Notes: a model not told the origin generated them from the sequence alone. Counted from the first letter of the stretch, positions 16,518 through 25,570 are shown. The stretch is DNA of 64,000 nt from Thermanaeromonas sp. C210 (GCF_013167955.1 NZ_BLWF01000001.1:186001-250000), one strand, 5' to 3'. Made by a program: numbers and translations.

Positions 16518-19500
16518 ATGACCAGAGAGATTCCAGCTGTAGGCGGGCTCGGCCCCGGGGATTTTGAGACCTTTTTCGCCGAAATAATGGCAAGGGTTTC
16601 AGGGGAGAGACATTCTCCCTACCCATGGCAAAAGCGCCTTCTGGCAAGGGTCCTTAAGGAAGGCTGGCCGGAAGCATTGAAGCTGCCCACCGGAACGGGG
16701 AAAACTTCCGTCCTTCTTATCTCCATCTTTCTTCTCGCCCTCGATGCCGGTAAATCGGTGACCGAGAGGAAAACCGGTTTAAGGCTCTTTTATGTCGTAG
16801 ACCGGAGGTTAATTGTCGACCAGGCGGAACGCCTGGCGCTAGAAATGATGAAGGCTATTAACAACGCTGACGAAAACGACGGGAGCATTTTGGGCCGCGT
16901 TAAGGGTGCCCTTCTTACCTACGGCGGAGAAAAACCCTTAGATGTCCTCAAGCTGCGCGGCGGGCTCTACAGCCGCCTGCCGTGGATACGCGAACCGAAC
17001 CAGCCGACAATAGTGCTTACCACAGTCGACCAGATCGGTTCACGGCTCCTTTTTCGCGGCTACGGTACCAGCCCGTTACAGTGGCCGGTCCAGGCGGGAC
17101 TTGCTGCCCTCGATGCTCTCTATTTCCTGGACGAAGTGCACCTCTCCTGGTCCTTTGCCCGGACGCTCCAACGCCTGCGGGAGTTACTTCAACGAGAGCC
17201 CCTTGTTGAGGCCGGCCTTCCCCCTCTTCACCCGGTGATCATGAGCGGGACGCTTCCCGAAACAGGCACGATTGCCCCCGGGAATATCTTCGAGCTTGCA
17301 GAAGAGGATTGGGAAGAAGAGCGACTAAAAAAACGCCTCAATGCGAAACGCTATGTGCGTATTGTGGAGAGGAGGCTGGGCGGGAAGCCGGGTGCGCCGG
17401 TAGCCCCATCAGAGAGCGGCGGGTCCATAGAAACAGAAGAGACTGGGGAAGGGGAAGAAGGAGCCGACCTTACCTTTTTGGCCCGGGGAGAGATGGAGGG
17501 AGAAACCGGTGATGTCCCGGCCCAAAGGGCTTCTGTTCCTGTCAGCGACGGGCAAGACCTCGAGGCGGTTAAAGAGATTGCCGAAGCACTGGCCGAAGAA
17601 GCGCGTGAACTTTTGCGACAGGTTGAGGGGCCCATTGCCGTCATTGCCAACCGCGTGGCTACGGCAAGGCTCGTCTTTGATAAGCTCAGACGGCACCTCC
17701 GGTCTACCGGCGAAAATGACCTCGTCGGGGTAACGGCAGGGGTGGAAACACCCGGTGGGGAAGAGCAGGCCAGGGTTTTGGAGGATGAAGATATCACGAG
17801 TAGCGACATCCTGCTTTTGACGGGTCGGGTGCGACCCTTTGACCGCGAACGGCTCAACAAACGGCTTTTAGACGGCAATAGACCTTTTCCTCGGGTTGTC
17901 GTGGCGACCCAGACCATTGAGGTAGGGTTTGATTTTTCCTTCGCAGCCATGGTGACGGAAGTGGCGCCCTGCGACGCCCTTATTCAGCGGCTTGGCCGTT
18001 TAAACCGCGACGGAAAATTTGACGGAGACAACTTTCCTCGCTGCATTGTGGTGGTGCCGAAGGGCAAGAGCTATCGGCCTTATCCCTACGGGGAAGAAGA
18101 AATTGAAAAATGCGTGCAGGTCCTGGAAAGTCTTCCGTCTACCGAAGACATCGCTGAGGAGGGGACAGGGGCGCAAGGACCGAAACAGCGAAGGAAGAAA
18201 AATGCAAACAAAACCCGGGACAAATGGCATGACGTCTCTCACCGGGTGTTGCGTGCCATGGAACCGGAGTTGCCTTTGCCAGAGCCGGGGGATACACCGC
18301 CCCTGACCCATGTGGAGATCGAACGCCTTGCCCAGACAAGCTTCGCCGGGGTAGAACCCGACATTTCTCCCTACCTCCACGGGTACGAAAGCCGCCCTCT
18401 GGATGTCTACATAGTCTGGCGCGAAGACTTGCATGAGGCTGACCTCGCCGATGCGTCGCCGGACAACCTGCGCCGGCTCAAGGATTATTTCTCATTCATG
18501 CCGCCTATGGCCTACGAGATGCTACCTTTGCCTTTTTACACGGCATTAAAATGGCTCCGGCGGGAATGGGCCGACGCCGGTGATGTAGAAGGCGGTGCTT
18601 CGACGGATACGCCCCGGATTTCGGGCTTGCGTCCGGCGTACCTCTGGCGTCCCGGCGCCGAAGATTTAAACGTCCTCCTTTCCCAAAGAGAAGCACAGGC
18701 CTTATCCGGGAGACCTGAATCTTTCCTTCTTAAACCCGGCGATGTTGTCGTCGTACCTGCCTCTTATGGTGGGGTTGACGCTTTTGGTTGGCGCCCTCCC
18801 CGTTCCCTGCGGGGCAAAGGAGGGGGAGAAGCGCTTTCCAGGTACACCGCTGTGTATGCAGCAGGCATCCGCCAAGGACTGGAGTACGTTCCCAGGACAA
18901 TTTACCTTCCCCTTACGCCGCGCCACATCGAGCGCTATGTAACGGACGAAGAGACCAAGCGCGCCCTCGTCTACGAACTGCGGGAACTTGTGGGCTCCCT
19001 GGAACATCTTTCACCCGACGAATTGAAGAAGATACGCATTAAGGACGTAGGGGCTGTTGACGGGCAAGAGGAGGACCCCAAAACTGCCGGCCAGCCTCCC
19101 GGCGTCTCCGGGGAGACAACCGGGGCGGGGGCGCTTGCCCGGCGCCTTGCCGCGTTCTTAGAGACTCTTACCCGGGAAGAGGGTGCCGTTCCAGAGTTCA
19201 GGGAACTAGCCGGTTTTCTCAGGAAGAGATCTGGTGGCGTGGCCCTGCATCCTTTTCTCGATGCTGGCGTCGACGAAGAGGAAGTTCCGCGCGGTATCCT
19301 TTTTGCCGTTTATGCGGAAGATTATCATCCTGATTCCCCGGGATACGAAAGCGAAAGCTTCGACGAGACGGATGAAGAAGCGGGGGTGGTACGGGAGGTG
19401 GAGCTGGAAAAGCACCTCGGGGACGTAGAAAAACTGGTGACCCGCTACGTCGAGGATCTGAAGATAGACATGCTCAAAGGATGGGGTGCGCTTCTTACCC

Positions 19501-20099
19501 GGGCGCTGCCCCTTGCAGCCCGCTACCACGACCTGGGGAAATTAGACCCGCGCCTGCAAAAGATACTTTACGGGGAAGTGGGAATAAGCGCCACAGCAGT
19601 CCCTCTGGCAAAATCCGGGAAAGTTACGCGCAACTACAGGGAACGGGAAAGATTCTATCGTAAAGTGGACTATCCCTTCGGCAAGCGCCACGAGTACACG
19701 TCTGTTGTCCTCCTCACATCCCCTGCTTCCATTACGGCTCTTGCCCGGGAAACTAATGAAGTTCGGGAGCTTGTCTTATACCTTATCGGCACGCACCATG
19801 GCCACGGCCGTCCTTTCTTTCCACCCCTCCGCTGGCGTCCGGATGAGCCCTGGCAACCTGTGGATGCCCGGCTCTTTGATTCTGAAGTTATAAGCTTCGG
19901 GCCTGAATTTTTTGCCGGCCTGGCCGAAGCAACTTCCCTCAAGTCTGCGTGGCCGGAACGCTTTTTTGAGCACCTTGAGCGTTACGGCTGTTACGGCCTG
20001 GCCTACCTGGAAGCCCTTTTGCGCCTGGCTGACTGGCAGGCATCCAGGAAGGATGGAACCCCTAAACAAAAGCCGAGAGTCAGGAAACGTGAATTTTAA
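16518..20099 (+). CDS. cas3: Type I-G Cas3 helicase with a C-terminal HD nuclease
   Basis: A 1193-residue protein. It has Walker A LPTGTGKTS (about residue 56), a DEVH box LDEVHLSW (about 204), motif VI QRLGRLNRDGK (about 490) and, at the C-terminus, the HD nuclease (YHDLGKLD near 1002, GTHHGHG near 1095). The HD domain at the C-terminus, not the N-terminus, is characteristic of type I-G Cas3. It unwinds and degrades DNA recruited by the effector complex. The acidic low-complexity stretch at about 290-345 is probably a linker. The catalytic motifs appear intact. Confidence 0.92.
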   Translation: MTREIPAVGGLGPGDFETFFAEIMARVSGERHSPYPWQKRLLARVLKEGWPEALKLPTGTGKTSVLLISIFLLALDAGKSVTERKTGLRLFYVVDRRLIVDQAERLALEMMKAINNADENDGSILGRVKGALLTYGGEKPLDVLKLRGGLYSRLPWIREPNQPTIVLTTVDQIGSRLLFRGYGTSPLQWPVQAGLAALDALYFLDEVHLSWSFARTLQRLRELLQREPLVEAGLPPLHPVIMSGTLPETGTIAPGNIFELAEEDWEEERLKKRLNAKRYVRIVERRLGGKPGAPVAPSESGGSIETEETGEGEEGADLTFLARGEMEGETGDVPAQRASVPVSDGQDLEAVKEIAEALAEEARELLRQVEGPIAVIANRVATARLVFDKLRRHLRSTGENDLVGVTAGVETPGGEEQARVLEDEDITSSDILLLTGRVRPFDRERLNKRLLDGNRPFPRVVVATQTIEVGFDFSFAAMVTEVAPCDALIQRLGRLNRDGKFDGDNFPRCIVVVPKGKSYRPYPYGEEEIEKCVQVLESLPSTEDIAEEGTGAQGPKQRRKKNANKTRDKWHDVSHRVLRAMEPELPLPEPGDTPPLTHVEIERLAQTSFAGVEPDISPYLHGYESRPLDVYIVWREDLHEADLADASPDNLRRLKDYFSFMPPMAYEMLPLPFYTALKWLRREWADAGDVEGGASTDTPRISGLRPAYLWRPGAEDLNVLLSQREAQALSGRPESFLLKPGDVVVVPASYGGVDAFGWRPPRSLRGKGGGEALSRYTAVYAAGIRQGLEYVPRTIYLPLTPRHIERYVTDEETKRALVYELRELVGSLEHLSPDELKKIRIKDVGAVDGQEEDPKTAGQPPGVSGETTGAGALARRLAAFLETLTREEGAVPEFRELAGFLRKRSGGVALHPFLDAGVDEEEVPRGILFAVYAEDYHPDSPGYESESFDETDEEAGVVREVELEKHLGDVEKLVTRYVEDLKIDMLKGWGALLTRALPLAARYHDLGKLDPRLQKILYGEVGISATAVPLAKSGKVTRNYRERERFYRKVDYPFGKRHEYTSVVLLTSPASITALARETNEVRELVLYLIGTHHGHGRPFFPPLRWRPDEPWQPVDARLFDSEVISFGPEFFAGLAEATSLKSAWPERFFEHLERYGCYGLAYLEALLRLADWQASRKDGTPKQKPRVRKREF

Positions 20100-20113
20100 C
20101 GGGAGGTGTGACA

Positions 20114-21154
20114 ATGGGCGATTGTGAACTTCATCTAACTTCCCTTCGCCTTGCCGACGCTCCCATGAGCGCCATGGCAGCGTACGGAATTTTACGCCTC
20201 GCCGCCGAAGAACCGGAGTTTCAGGGCTCCCCTTTTGTGGGTGCCGATATGTCCCCCGGGGCGAATTTCAAGCATAAAGTGTTTTTGAAATGGGTGCAGG
20301 ATTCCCGGCGAAGAGATCATTACGCCGTTCTTGTCTTTCGTGGCGGGAATTTACCCCCGGACTGCCGGGCGAACTTTCTCCAGGCGTTGCATCAGGTCCT
20401 TGAGCGGCGCGCTAAATACCCCCTGAGTTTGTTTACCGCCATGGCTCCTTATAATTTACAGATCCCCGGGGAGATTAAAGAAATATCAAAAAGGGAGAGG
20501 CAGGGGGTGTACGACAGGCTCTTTGGTGCCCTTACAACTTCTCATGCCCCTCTATACGCCCTTCTTGCCCTGGGCCGATGGATAATTGGGAGAAAGGGAG
20601 AGAAAAAATTTCAGGATACGCCGCTTTTAACCTATGCCGGACAAATTGATCCTTTTGGCACCTATAAAAGTGTACTGGATTATTTAGAAAAGGAGGCAAA
20701 GGAAAACCCGCAAAAACTAAGCGATTCCCTTTTCGGTGGGCCCTGGCCTTTTCTCGACAGGGTTAAATCCTTCCGCTTTCACCCCGCTATTGTTCAAGAA
20801 GACGCGTACATCAGCTATGAGGCTTCGGGGAAAAAAATGCCCACCGAAGCAGTAGGAGAGTGGCTGGCCTTTGAATCCCTCCCGCTCTATGTTACGTACC
20901 TTGGGCGGAGTGGCCGGGATATAGTACTGCCCGGCGTTGTAATGAGAAACGGGGAGGTCATTTTTCGTTTTCCTGTGTGGCACGACCCTATAAGTTTGCC
21001 GGTTTTAAGAAGCCTTTTGCACTTCGTTGTGACCGAAAATCTTGCTCTGGAGCAATTCGGCCAGTATGGCATTACCGGTATCTACGAGATCGCCCAGTAC
21101 AGGGTTGGTAGGGGGGAATACAGGAGCGTTGCCACACCTGTTGTTGTATTGTAA
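20114..21154 (+). CDS. csb3: Type I-G Csb3 / Cas8-like subunit
   Basis: A 346-residue protein in the position where Geobacter-type I-G operons carry csb3. The N-terminal 'MSAMAAYGILRLAAE' and the C-terminal half with 'WLAFESLPLYV' and 'FRFPVWHDPISLPVLRSLL' fit the Csb3 pattern (W-L-A-x-E, then a PVW motif). It is the candidate large-subunit (Cas8) equivalent that recognises the PAM. The ATG at 20114 has GGGAGG 7 nt upstream; an in-frame GTG at 20108 is too close to that site. The family assignment is by pattern and position, so less sure than for its neighbours. Confidence 0.7.
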   Translation: MGDCELHLTSLRLADAPMSAMAAYGILRLAAEEPEFQGSPFVGADMSPGANFKHKVFLKWVQDSRRRDHYAVLVFRGGNLPPDCRANFLQALHQVLERRAKYPLSLFTAMAPYNLQIPGEIKEISKRERQGVYDRLFGALTTSHAPLYALLALGRWIIGRKGEKKFQDTPLLTYAGQIDPFGTYKSVLDYLEKEAKENPQKLSDSLFGGPWPFLDRVKSFRFHPAIVQEDAYISYEASGKKMPTEAVGEWLAFESLPLYVTYLGRSGRDIVLPGVVMRNGEVIFRFPVWHDPISLPVLRSLLHFVVTENLALEQFGQYGITGIYEIAQYRVGRGEYRSVATPVVVL

Positions 21155-21345
21155 AGTAAAGTTGCATTTTCTTACCAGCGCGAACTTCCAGCGGCGTCGT
21201 TTTTACAGGGGGATTCGCGATTCAGCATTATCAAGGCTTCCCGGGCTTTTTTTATGAATTTATGCCTGCAGCTTATCAAGGTGAAAACCGGGTTCGCGAA
21301 AACACCTTCGGAAACGCTTGTCTTTCAAAGGATAGCAAGGCCAGA
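21155..21345 (+). other. Probable CRISPR leader
   Basis: 191 bases between the csb3 stop and the first repeat, without a gene. The array is probably transcribed on the plus strand (the repeat ends GTTGAAG, like the 5' handle of type I crRNAs), so this side is the leader. It contains a CTTTTTTTATGAATTTATG A+T-rich block (21247-21265) but no clear -10/-35 pair. Confidence 0.55.
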
Positions 21346-22328
21346 GTTGTAACCGCCTCTAAAGAGGCGGCAACGTTGAAGGAATGCCGGCCGCCACTTT
21401 CCAAACGCCCTTTACCCCGTTGTAACCGCCTCTAAAGAGGCGGCAACGTTGAAGGGTGGTTTGAGGAAGTGGCGCCCACAGGGAGCCCGGAACCGTTGTA
21501 ACCGCCTCTAAAGAGGCGGCAACGTTGAAGCCACATCACCTACAGCCGCCGTATCTGCGGTGTTACGTTGTAACCGCCTCTAAAGAGGCGGCAACGTTGA
21601 AGCCACATCACCTACAGCCGCCGTATCTGCGGTGTTACGTTGTAACCGCCTCTAAAGAGGCGGCAACGTTGAAGCATGTTCGATGCCGATTGTTACTTTA
21701 TTCGGATTTGTGCCGTTGTAACCGCCTCTAAAGAGGCGGCAACGTTGAAGCCCGAACATAAATGTTTTTGGTCGGCATTTTTTTATGTTGTAACCGCCTC
21801 TAAAGAGGCGGCAACGTTGAAGCCAAGGAGAGTGTATCAAAAATGGCTAAAGCAAGCAGTTGTAACCGCCTCTAAAGAGGCGGCAACGTTGAAGCTCTAC
21901 AAAAAAGCCGACCAGAGGGCCGAGAGAACGGTTGTAACCGCCTCTAAAGAGGCGGCAACGTTGAAGCTATTGAAGCCGTCACCAAAGCGGGCCTCATGAG
22001 CGGGTTGTAACCGCCTCTAAAGAGGCGGCAACGTTGAAGCACCTCATTGCAGAAGTTTTCAAGAGCCTCGATACGTTGTAACCGCCTCTAAAGAGGCGGC
22101 AACGTTGAAGCTTCAAGGATGCGGCTTTCATTTGAAGGCCTGGTATGTTGTAACCGCCTCTAAAGAGGCGGCAACGTTGAAGCGTCTCCCTGGCCGATGA
22201 TGAGTATGCTGCTTTGCTTGTTGTAACCGCCTCTAAAGAGGCGGCAACGTTGAAGCTTGTATAATCAACCTAGAGGTGAGAACATGAAGAATGTTGTAAC
22301 CGCCTCTAAAGAGGCGGCAACGTTGAAG
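21346..22328 (+). CRISPR. CRISPR array, 14 identical 36-bp repeats, 13 spacers
   Basis: The repeat begins GTTGTAACCGCCTC, has the loop TAAA and ends GAGGCGGCAACGTTGAAG; its core CCGCCTC/GAGGCGG is a perfect 7-bp stem. Repeat starts: 21346, 21419, 21495, 21567, 21639, 21715, 21787, 21859, 21931, 22004, 22075, 22147, 22220 and 22293. Spacers are 35-40 nt. Spacers 3 and 4 are identical (21531-21566 and 21603-21638), so 12 are unique. Eleven of 13 spacers begin with C; the two nearest the presumed leader begin with G. All repeats appear identical, including the last, so the array is not visibly decaying. Confidence 0.98.
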
Positions 22329-22399
22329 TGTAGCTCCTACTTGAGCAGGATTTTACCCAGTGATTTTCGAGGCAAAAGCCTGCCCGGCGGACCGGAGTA

Positions 22400-22408
22400 T
22401 GCTATAAT
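22400..22408 (+). promoter_or_regulatory. Extended -10 promoter
   Basis: TGCTATAAT at 22400-22408 is a perfect extended -10 element (TG-n-TATAAT). There is no good -35 hexamer, which is usual for this promoter class. Transcription would start near 22415 and read a 250-nt leader into the UPF0316 gene. Confidence 0.6.
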
Positions 22409-22414
22409 TTTGCC

Positions 22415-22665
22415 ATGCTTCCGGAAGGCTTCCCAGCGGGGCAGGTTAGTCCTGCCCCCAAAGCCTGCCCCGGCCGGATTTCATTTTGTGGTGCTTATCC
22501 CCCGAGGACAGCAGCAGGTCGGGGTGACCGGCGGAGGCCGGTCGGGGGCGAGCCTTGTAGGCTGCTGAGAAGACCGATCCCGGGGGCGGGCTTAAGGGTA
22601 ATGAATGCCCGAGGCCGTCACAGAAAGAGGATGTCGGGCATCAAAGGGTACAGGGGGGACGGCAG
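22415..22665 (+). ncRNA. Structured leader RNA of unknown class before the UPF0316 gene
   Basis: Several stable hairpins follow the promoter: GGGGCAGG/CCTGCCCC (22438-22458); CAGCAGC (22509-22515) with GCTGCTG (22561-22567) enclosing GACCGGC/GCCGGTC (22526-22543); and TGCCCGA (22606-22612) with TCGGGCA (22634-22640). AGCCT/AGGCT (22551-22563) competes with the second helix, which suggests a switch. I could not match it to a known riboswitch, RNase P, SRP or tmRNA. It may be a regulatory leader or an independent RNA. Confidence 0.4.
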
Positions 22666-23193
22666 GTGTGGGCCGTTGTAGGCGGATATTTGCTCATGTT
22701 CTTGGCCAGGGTGACCGACGTGACCTTGGCTACCCTGCGGATGTTGTTTCTCGTCAGGGGGAAGCGCTTTCATGCTGCCGCAATTGGGCTTTTTGAGGTT
22801 TCCATTTATATAATAGCATTAAAATACGTCATGGAGCGCCTAGACGAGCCGGTAAGCCTGATTTTTTATGCCCTCGGTTTTGCAACGGGCAATATCGTGG
22901 GCAGTATGATAGAGGAAAAGGTGGCCCTCGGCCAGGTGAGCGTGCAGGTCATCACGTTGCATCAACCCCTGGAACTGGCCGAAGTTTTTCGCTCTGCTGG
23001 TTACGGGGTAACGGTGACCGAGGGATACGGCCGGGAGGGCGTTCACCTTATCCTTAATCTCAGCCTCCCCCGCAAGCGGTTGAGCGAGGTACAGGAGCAG
23101 GTGAGGGCATGGGACCCCCAGGCCTTTATGGTTATTAACGAAGTGCGGAGCGTCTACGGCGGCTTTTGCCGGTCCGGGAGGAAGGGTAAATAG
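22666..23193 (+). CDS. UPF0316 (DUF5698/DUF2179) membrane protein
   Basis: A 175-residue protein with three N-terminal hydrophobic segments (about residues 3-20, 37-52 and 60-78; 'FLARVTDVTLATLRMLFLVRG' spans the first loop) and a soluble C-terminal domain with 'GYGVTVTEGYGREG', the layout of the UPF0316 family. It acts in the membrane; its function is unknown. The start is GTG 22666 after GGGGGAC. A structured leader precedes it, and a thermonuclease gene follows 16 bp later. Confidence 0.82.
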   Translation: MWAVVGGYLLMFLARVTDVTLATLRMLFLVRGKRFHAAAIGLFEVSIYIIALKYVMERLDEPVSLIFYALGFATGNIVGSMIEEKVALGQVSVQVITLHQPLELAEVFRSAGYGVTVTEGYGREGVHLILNLSLPRKRLSEVQEQVRAWDPQAFMVINEVRSVYGGFCRSGRKGK

Positions 23194-23209
23194 GGGAAGG
23201 AAGTTTTTG

Positions 23210-23758
23210 ATGGGTTACCGCAGGAGGCGTAAAACAACTGGGAAAAAATTTAGCCGGAGGATACTAAGTCTGCTGGTCATGGCCTTCTTGAGCCTGGCCG
23301 GTTACCTCGCTTGGGCCCCCGAAGGGGATTTTCACCCGGCCCGGGTAACGGAAGTGGTGGACGGCGACACCCTCGATGTGGTTCTGCCCGGCGGCAGGGA
23401 AGAAAGGGTCCGTTTCATCGGTGTAAACACTCCCGAGAGCCGGGGCAAGGTTGAGCCCTACGGCAAGGAAGCGTCGGCCTATACGGAGAAACGCTTGCGA
23501 GGCCGGACCGTGTATCTGGAGATGGATGCAGGGGAGCGGGATAAATACGGCCGCCTTCTGGCCTATGTCTGGCTGGAACGGCCCCGGGACGCCTCGGAGG
23601 ATGAAGTAAGGGCCAAGATGTTTAATGCCGAGCTCTTGCTCGAAGGTTATGCCCAGGTGATGACGGTGCCCCCCAACGTGAAATACTCCTCCCTTTTTGT
23701 CGAATTCCAGCGGGAGGCCCGGGATAAGGGCAAGGGGCTGTGGGGATTGCAGGACTAA
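23210..23758 (+). CDS. Thermonuclease (SNase family), secreted or membrane-anchored
   Basis: A 182-residue protein. A basic N-terminus and a hydrophobic segment (about residues 19-38) form a signal or anchor, followed by the staphylococcal-nuclease fold: VVDGDTLDVVLPGG, VRFIGVNTPES, EKRLRGRTVYLE and DKYGRLLAYVWL. The catalytic Arg/Asp/Glu positions are visible in 'RFIGVNTPE' and 'DKYGRLLA'. It degrades DNA or RNA outside the membrane with calcium. The ATG at 23210 follows AGGGGAAGG. Its stop lies 2 bp from the stop of the convergent ABC permease. Confidence 0.9.
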   Translation: MGYRRRRKTTGKKFSRRILSLLVMAFLSLAGYLAWAPEGDFHPARVTEVVDGDTLDVVLPGGREERVRFIGVNTPESRGKVEPYGKEASAYTEKRLRGRTVYLEMDAGERDKYGRLLAYVWLERPRDASEDEVRAKMFNAELLLEGYAQVMTVPPNVKYSSLFVEFQREARDKGKGLWGLQD

Positions 23759-23760
23759 GG

Positions 23761-24555
23761 TTAATCCTGCCGGCTGAAGGACCAGGTGCCCAGGATAACC
23801 AGGCCGATGGTTACGAGGAGGAGGATGGAAAGGTCGGTCGTAAGGTTGTAGCGAACGAGAAAGGCCGTTACCCGGGGATCGGCACCGGTGTAGATGACGC
23901 GTCGCAAAGCGTCTACCCCGTAGGTCAGGGGATCCAGGCGCATGAGCAAAGCCATCCAGGGGGGCGCGCCCTGCATGGGGAACATGGCCCCGCTAAGGAA
24001 GTAGAGGGGCATAACCAGGAAGTTCATGATCATCTGGAAACCTTCCATGGTTTGCATGTGGCTGGCTATGGCCACGCCGAAAGAGGTCAAAGCCAGGGAT
24101 ATGAGGAACAGGATGGCCAGCAGTTTCAGGACCATGATGAAGTTTAAGGAAACCTGGGCTACGGGGGCCAGGCAAAGGAGGATACACGCCTGGGCCATGG
24201 CTACGGTGCTGCCGCCTAAAACTTTGCCCAGGGCAGTGGCCCAGCGGGGTACAGGGGCCACCAGGACTTCCTTCAAAAAGCCGAATTCCCGGTCCCAGAT
24301 GATGGAGATGCCGGAAGAAACGGAAGTAAAGAGAACGGACATGGCCAGGATGCCGGGATACATAAACTGGACGTAATTAAGGGGGAGCCCGGCAGGAGCC
24401 CCGCGGAAACCCATGGCGGACGAGATGCCCTGGCCCACGACGAGGAGATACAGGAGGGGCTGGCCTATCATCCCGAAGAGGCGGCTTCGCTCCCGAACAA
24501 GGCGTAGGGATTCGCGGTACCACACGGTGTAGATGGCCCGAAGGGCGGCCTCCAT
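23761..24555 (-). CDS. ABC-2 type permease (DrrB-like)
   Basis: A 264-residue integral membrane protein with about six hydrophobic segments. It has the ABC-2 landmarks 'PGILAMSVLFTSVSSGISII' and 'FLKEVLVAPVPRWATALGKV' after the second helix, and the conserved 'P.YFLSGAMFPM' before the last. It pairs with the ATPase encoded 31 bp upstream to form a DrrAB-type exporter of lipophilic compounds. AAAGGGG lies 12 nt before the ATG. Confidence 0.9.
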   Translation of the reverse strand: MEAALRAIYTVWYRESLRLVRERSRLFGMIGQPLLYLLVVGQGISSAMGFRGAPAGLPLNYVQFMYPGILAMSVLFTSVSSGISIIWDREFGFLKEVLVAPVPRWATALGKVLGGSTVAMAQACILLCLAPVAQVSLNFIMVLKLLAILFLISLALTSFGVAIASHMQTMEGFQMIMNFLVMPLYFLSGAMFPMQGAPPWMALLMRLDPLTYGVDALRRVIYTGADPRVTAFLVRYNLTTDLSILLLVTIGLVILGTWSFSRQD

Positions 24556-24586
24556 AGGCAGAGCATACCCCTTTCTACCTAAAGCT

Positions 24587-25570
24587 TTAGTGCCGGCGGC
24601 GCAGGTGCCCGCGGGGGCTGAAGTGCATGCGGTCGGCGGCCGACACCTTTTCTTCTCGGATGGCGCGGCCCGTAAGACTTAAGAAGACGTCGTCCAGGGT
24701 GGGACGGCGCAGGTTGATGCTCTTTATCCGGCCGCGCAAATCGGCAGCCAGTTGGGGAATGAAGGCAGCCCCATCGGCTACCTGCAGGCGCAGCCCCTCC
24801 TCGTCGGGTTGGGGCTGCAGGCCGTAACGCTCACCTATGAGGGGGGCGAGGTCTGCGCCGTCCGCAGGTGTAATGATCAGGACGTCTCCGCCCAGCCGCT
24901 GCTTTAAATTGGCGGGCGTATCCAGGGCCTGTATGCGGCCGTGGTCTATGATGGCGATCCGGTCGCAGTTTTCGGCTTCTTCCATATAATGGGTGGTCAT
25001 AAAGATGGTTATGTTCTTCTCCTTCCGCAGGCCGTGAATGTGCTCCCAGATGGCCTTGCGGGTCTGGGGGTCCAGCCCGACGGTAGGCTCGTCCAGGAAG
25101 AGGATGCGGGGATGGTGAAGAAGGCCTCGCGCTATTTCCAGGCGGCGCCGCATACCCCCGGAAAAATTGCGGACGAGGTCCTTCTTCCGCCCGGCCAGGT
25201 CCACCATCTCCAGGACCTCGTTCATGCGCTGTTTGAGAAGGCGACGGGGAAGGCCGTAGAGAAGGCCGTGAAGGTATAGATTTTCCGCGGCCGTTAAGCG
25301 GTCGTCCAGGGAGTTCTCCTGGAAGACTATACCGATGGAGCGGCGGACGGCTTCCGACTCCCGTACCACGTCGAAGCCCGCCAGGAGGGCCCGGCCGCCC
25401 GTAGGCCGCAGTAGGGTACAGAGAATTTTGATGGTTGTAGACTTGCCCGCACCGTTGGGCCCCAAGAAGCCGAAAATTTCTCCTTCTTTTACCTCAAAGG
25501 ATATGTTGTCTACGGCTACTACAGAATGAAAGACCTTCTTCAGGTCGTACACCTCGATAACGGCGCTCAT
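24587..25570 (-). CDS. ABC transporter ATPase (DrrA-like)
   Basis: A 327-residue ATPase. It has Walker A GPNGAGKSTT near residue 36, signature FSGGMRRRLEIARGL near 137 and Walker B ILFLDEPTVGLDP near 158, followed by about 100 extra residues ('LKQRLGGDVLIIT', 'RRPTLDDVFLSLTG') typical of DrrA-type drug or lipid exporters. Its ATG overlaps the stop of the CBS-GGDEF gene by ATGA, so translation is coupled to that signalling gene. Confidence 0.93.
   Translation of the reverse strand: MSAVIEVYDLKKVFHSVVAVDNISFEVKEGEIFGFLGPNGAGKSTTIKILCTLLRPTGGRALLAGFDVVRESEAVRRSIGIVFQENSLDDRLTAAENLYLHGLLYGLPRRLLKQRMNEVLEMVDLAGRKKDLVRNFSGGMRRRLEIARGLLHHPRILFLDEPTVGLDPQTRKAIWEHIHGLRKEKNITIFMTTHYMEEAENCDRIAIIDHGRIQALDTPANLKQRLGGDVLIITPADGADLAPLIGERYGLQPQPDEEGLRLQVADGAAFIPQLAADLRGRIKSINLRRPTLDDVFLSLTGRAIREEKVSAADRMHFSPRGHLRRRH

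Noticed and set aside
21525-21999. Open frames through the CRISPR array encoding repeats such as VVTASKEAATLK
   Set aside because: They are the 36-bp repeat translated, since repeat plus spacer often has a length divisible by three. The perfect repeats and changing spacers show an array.
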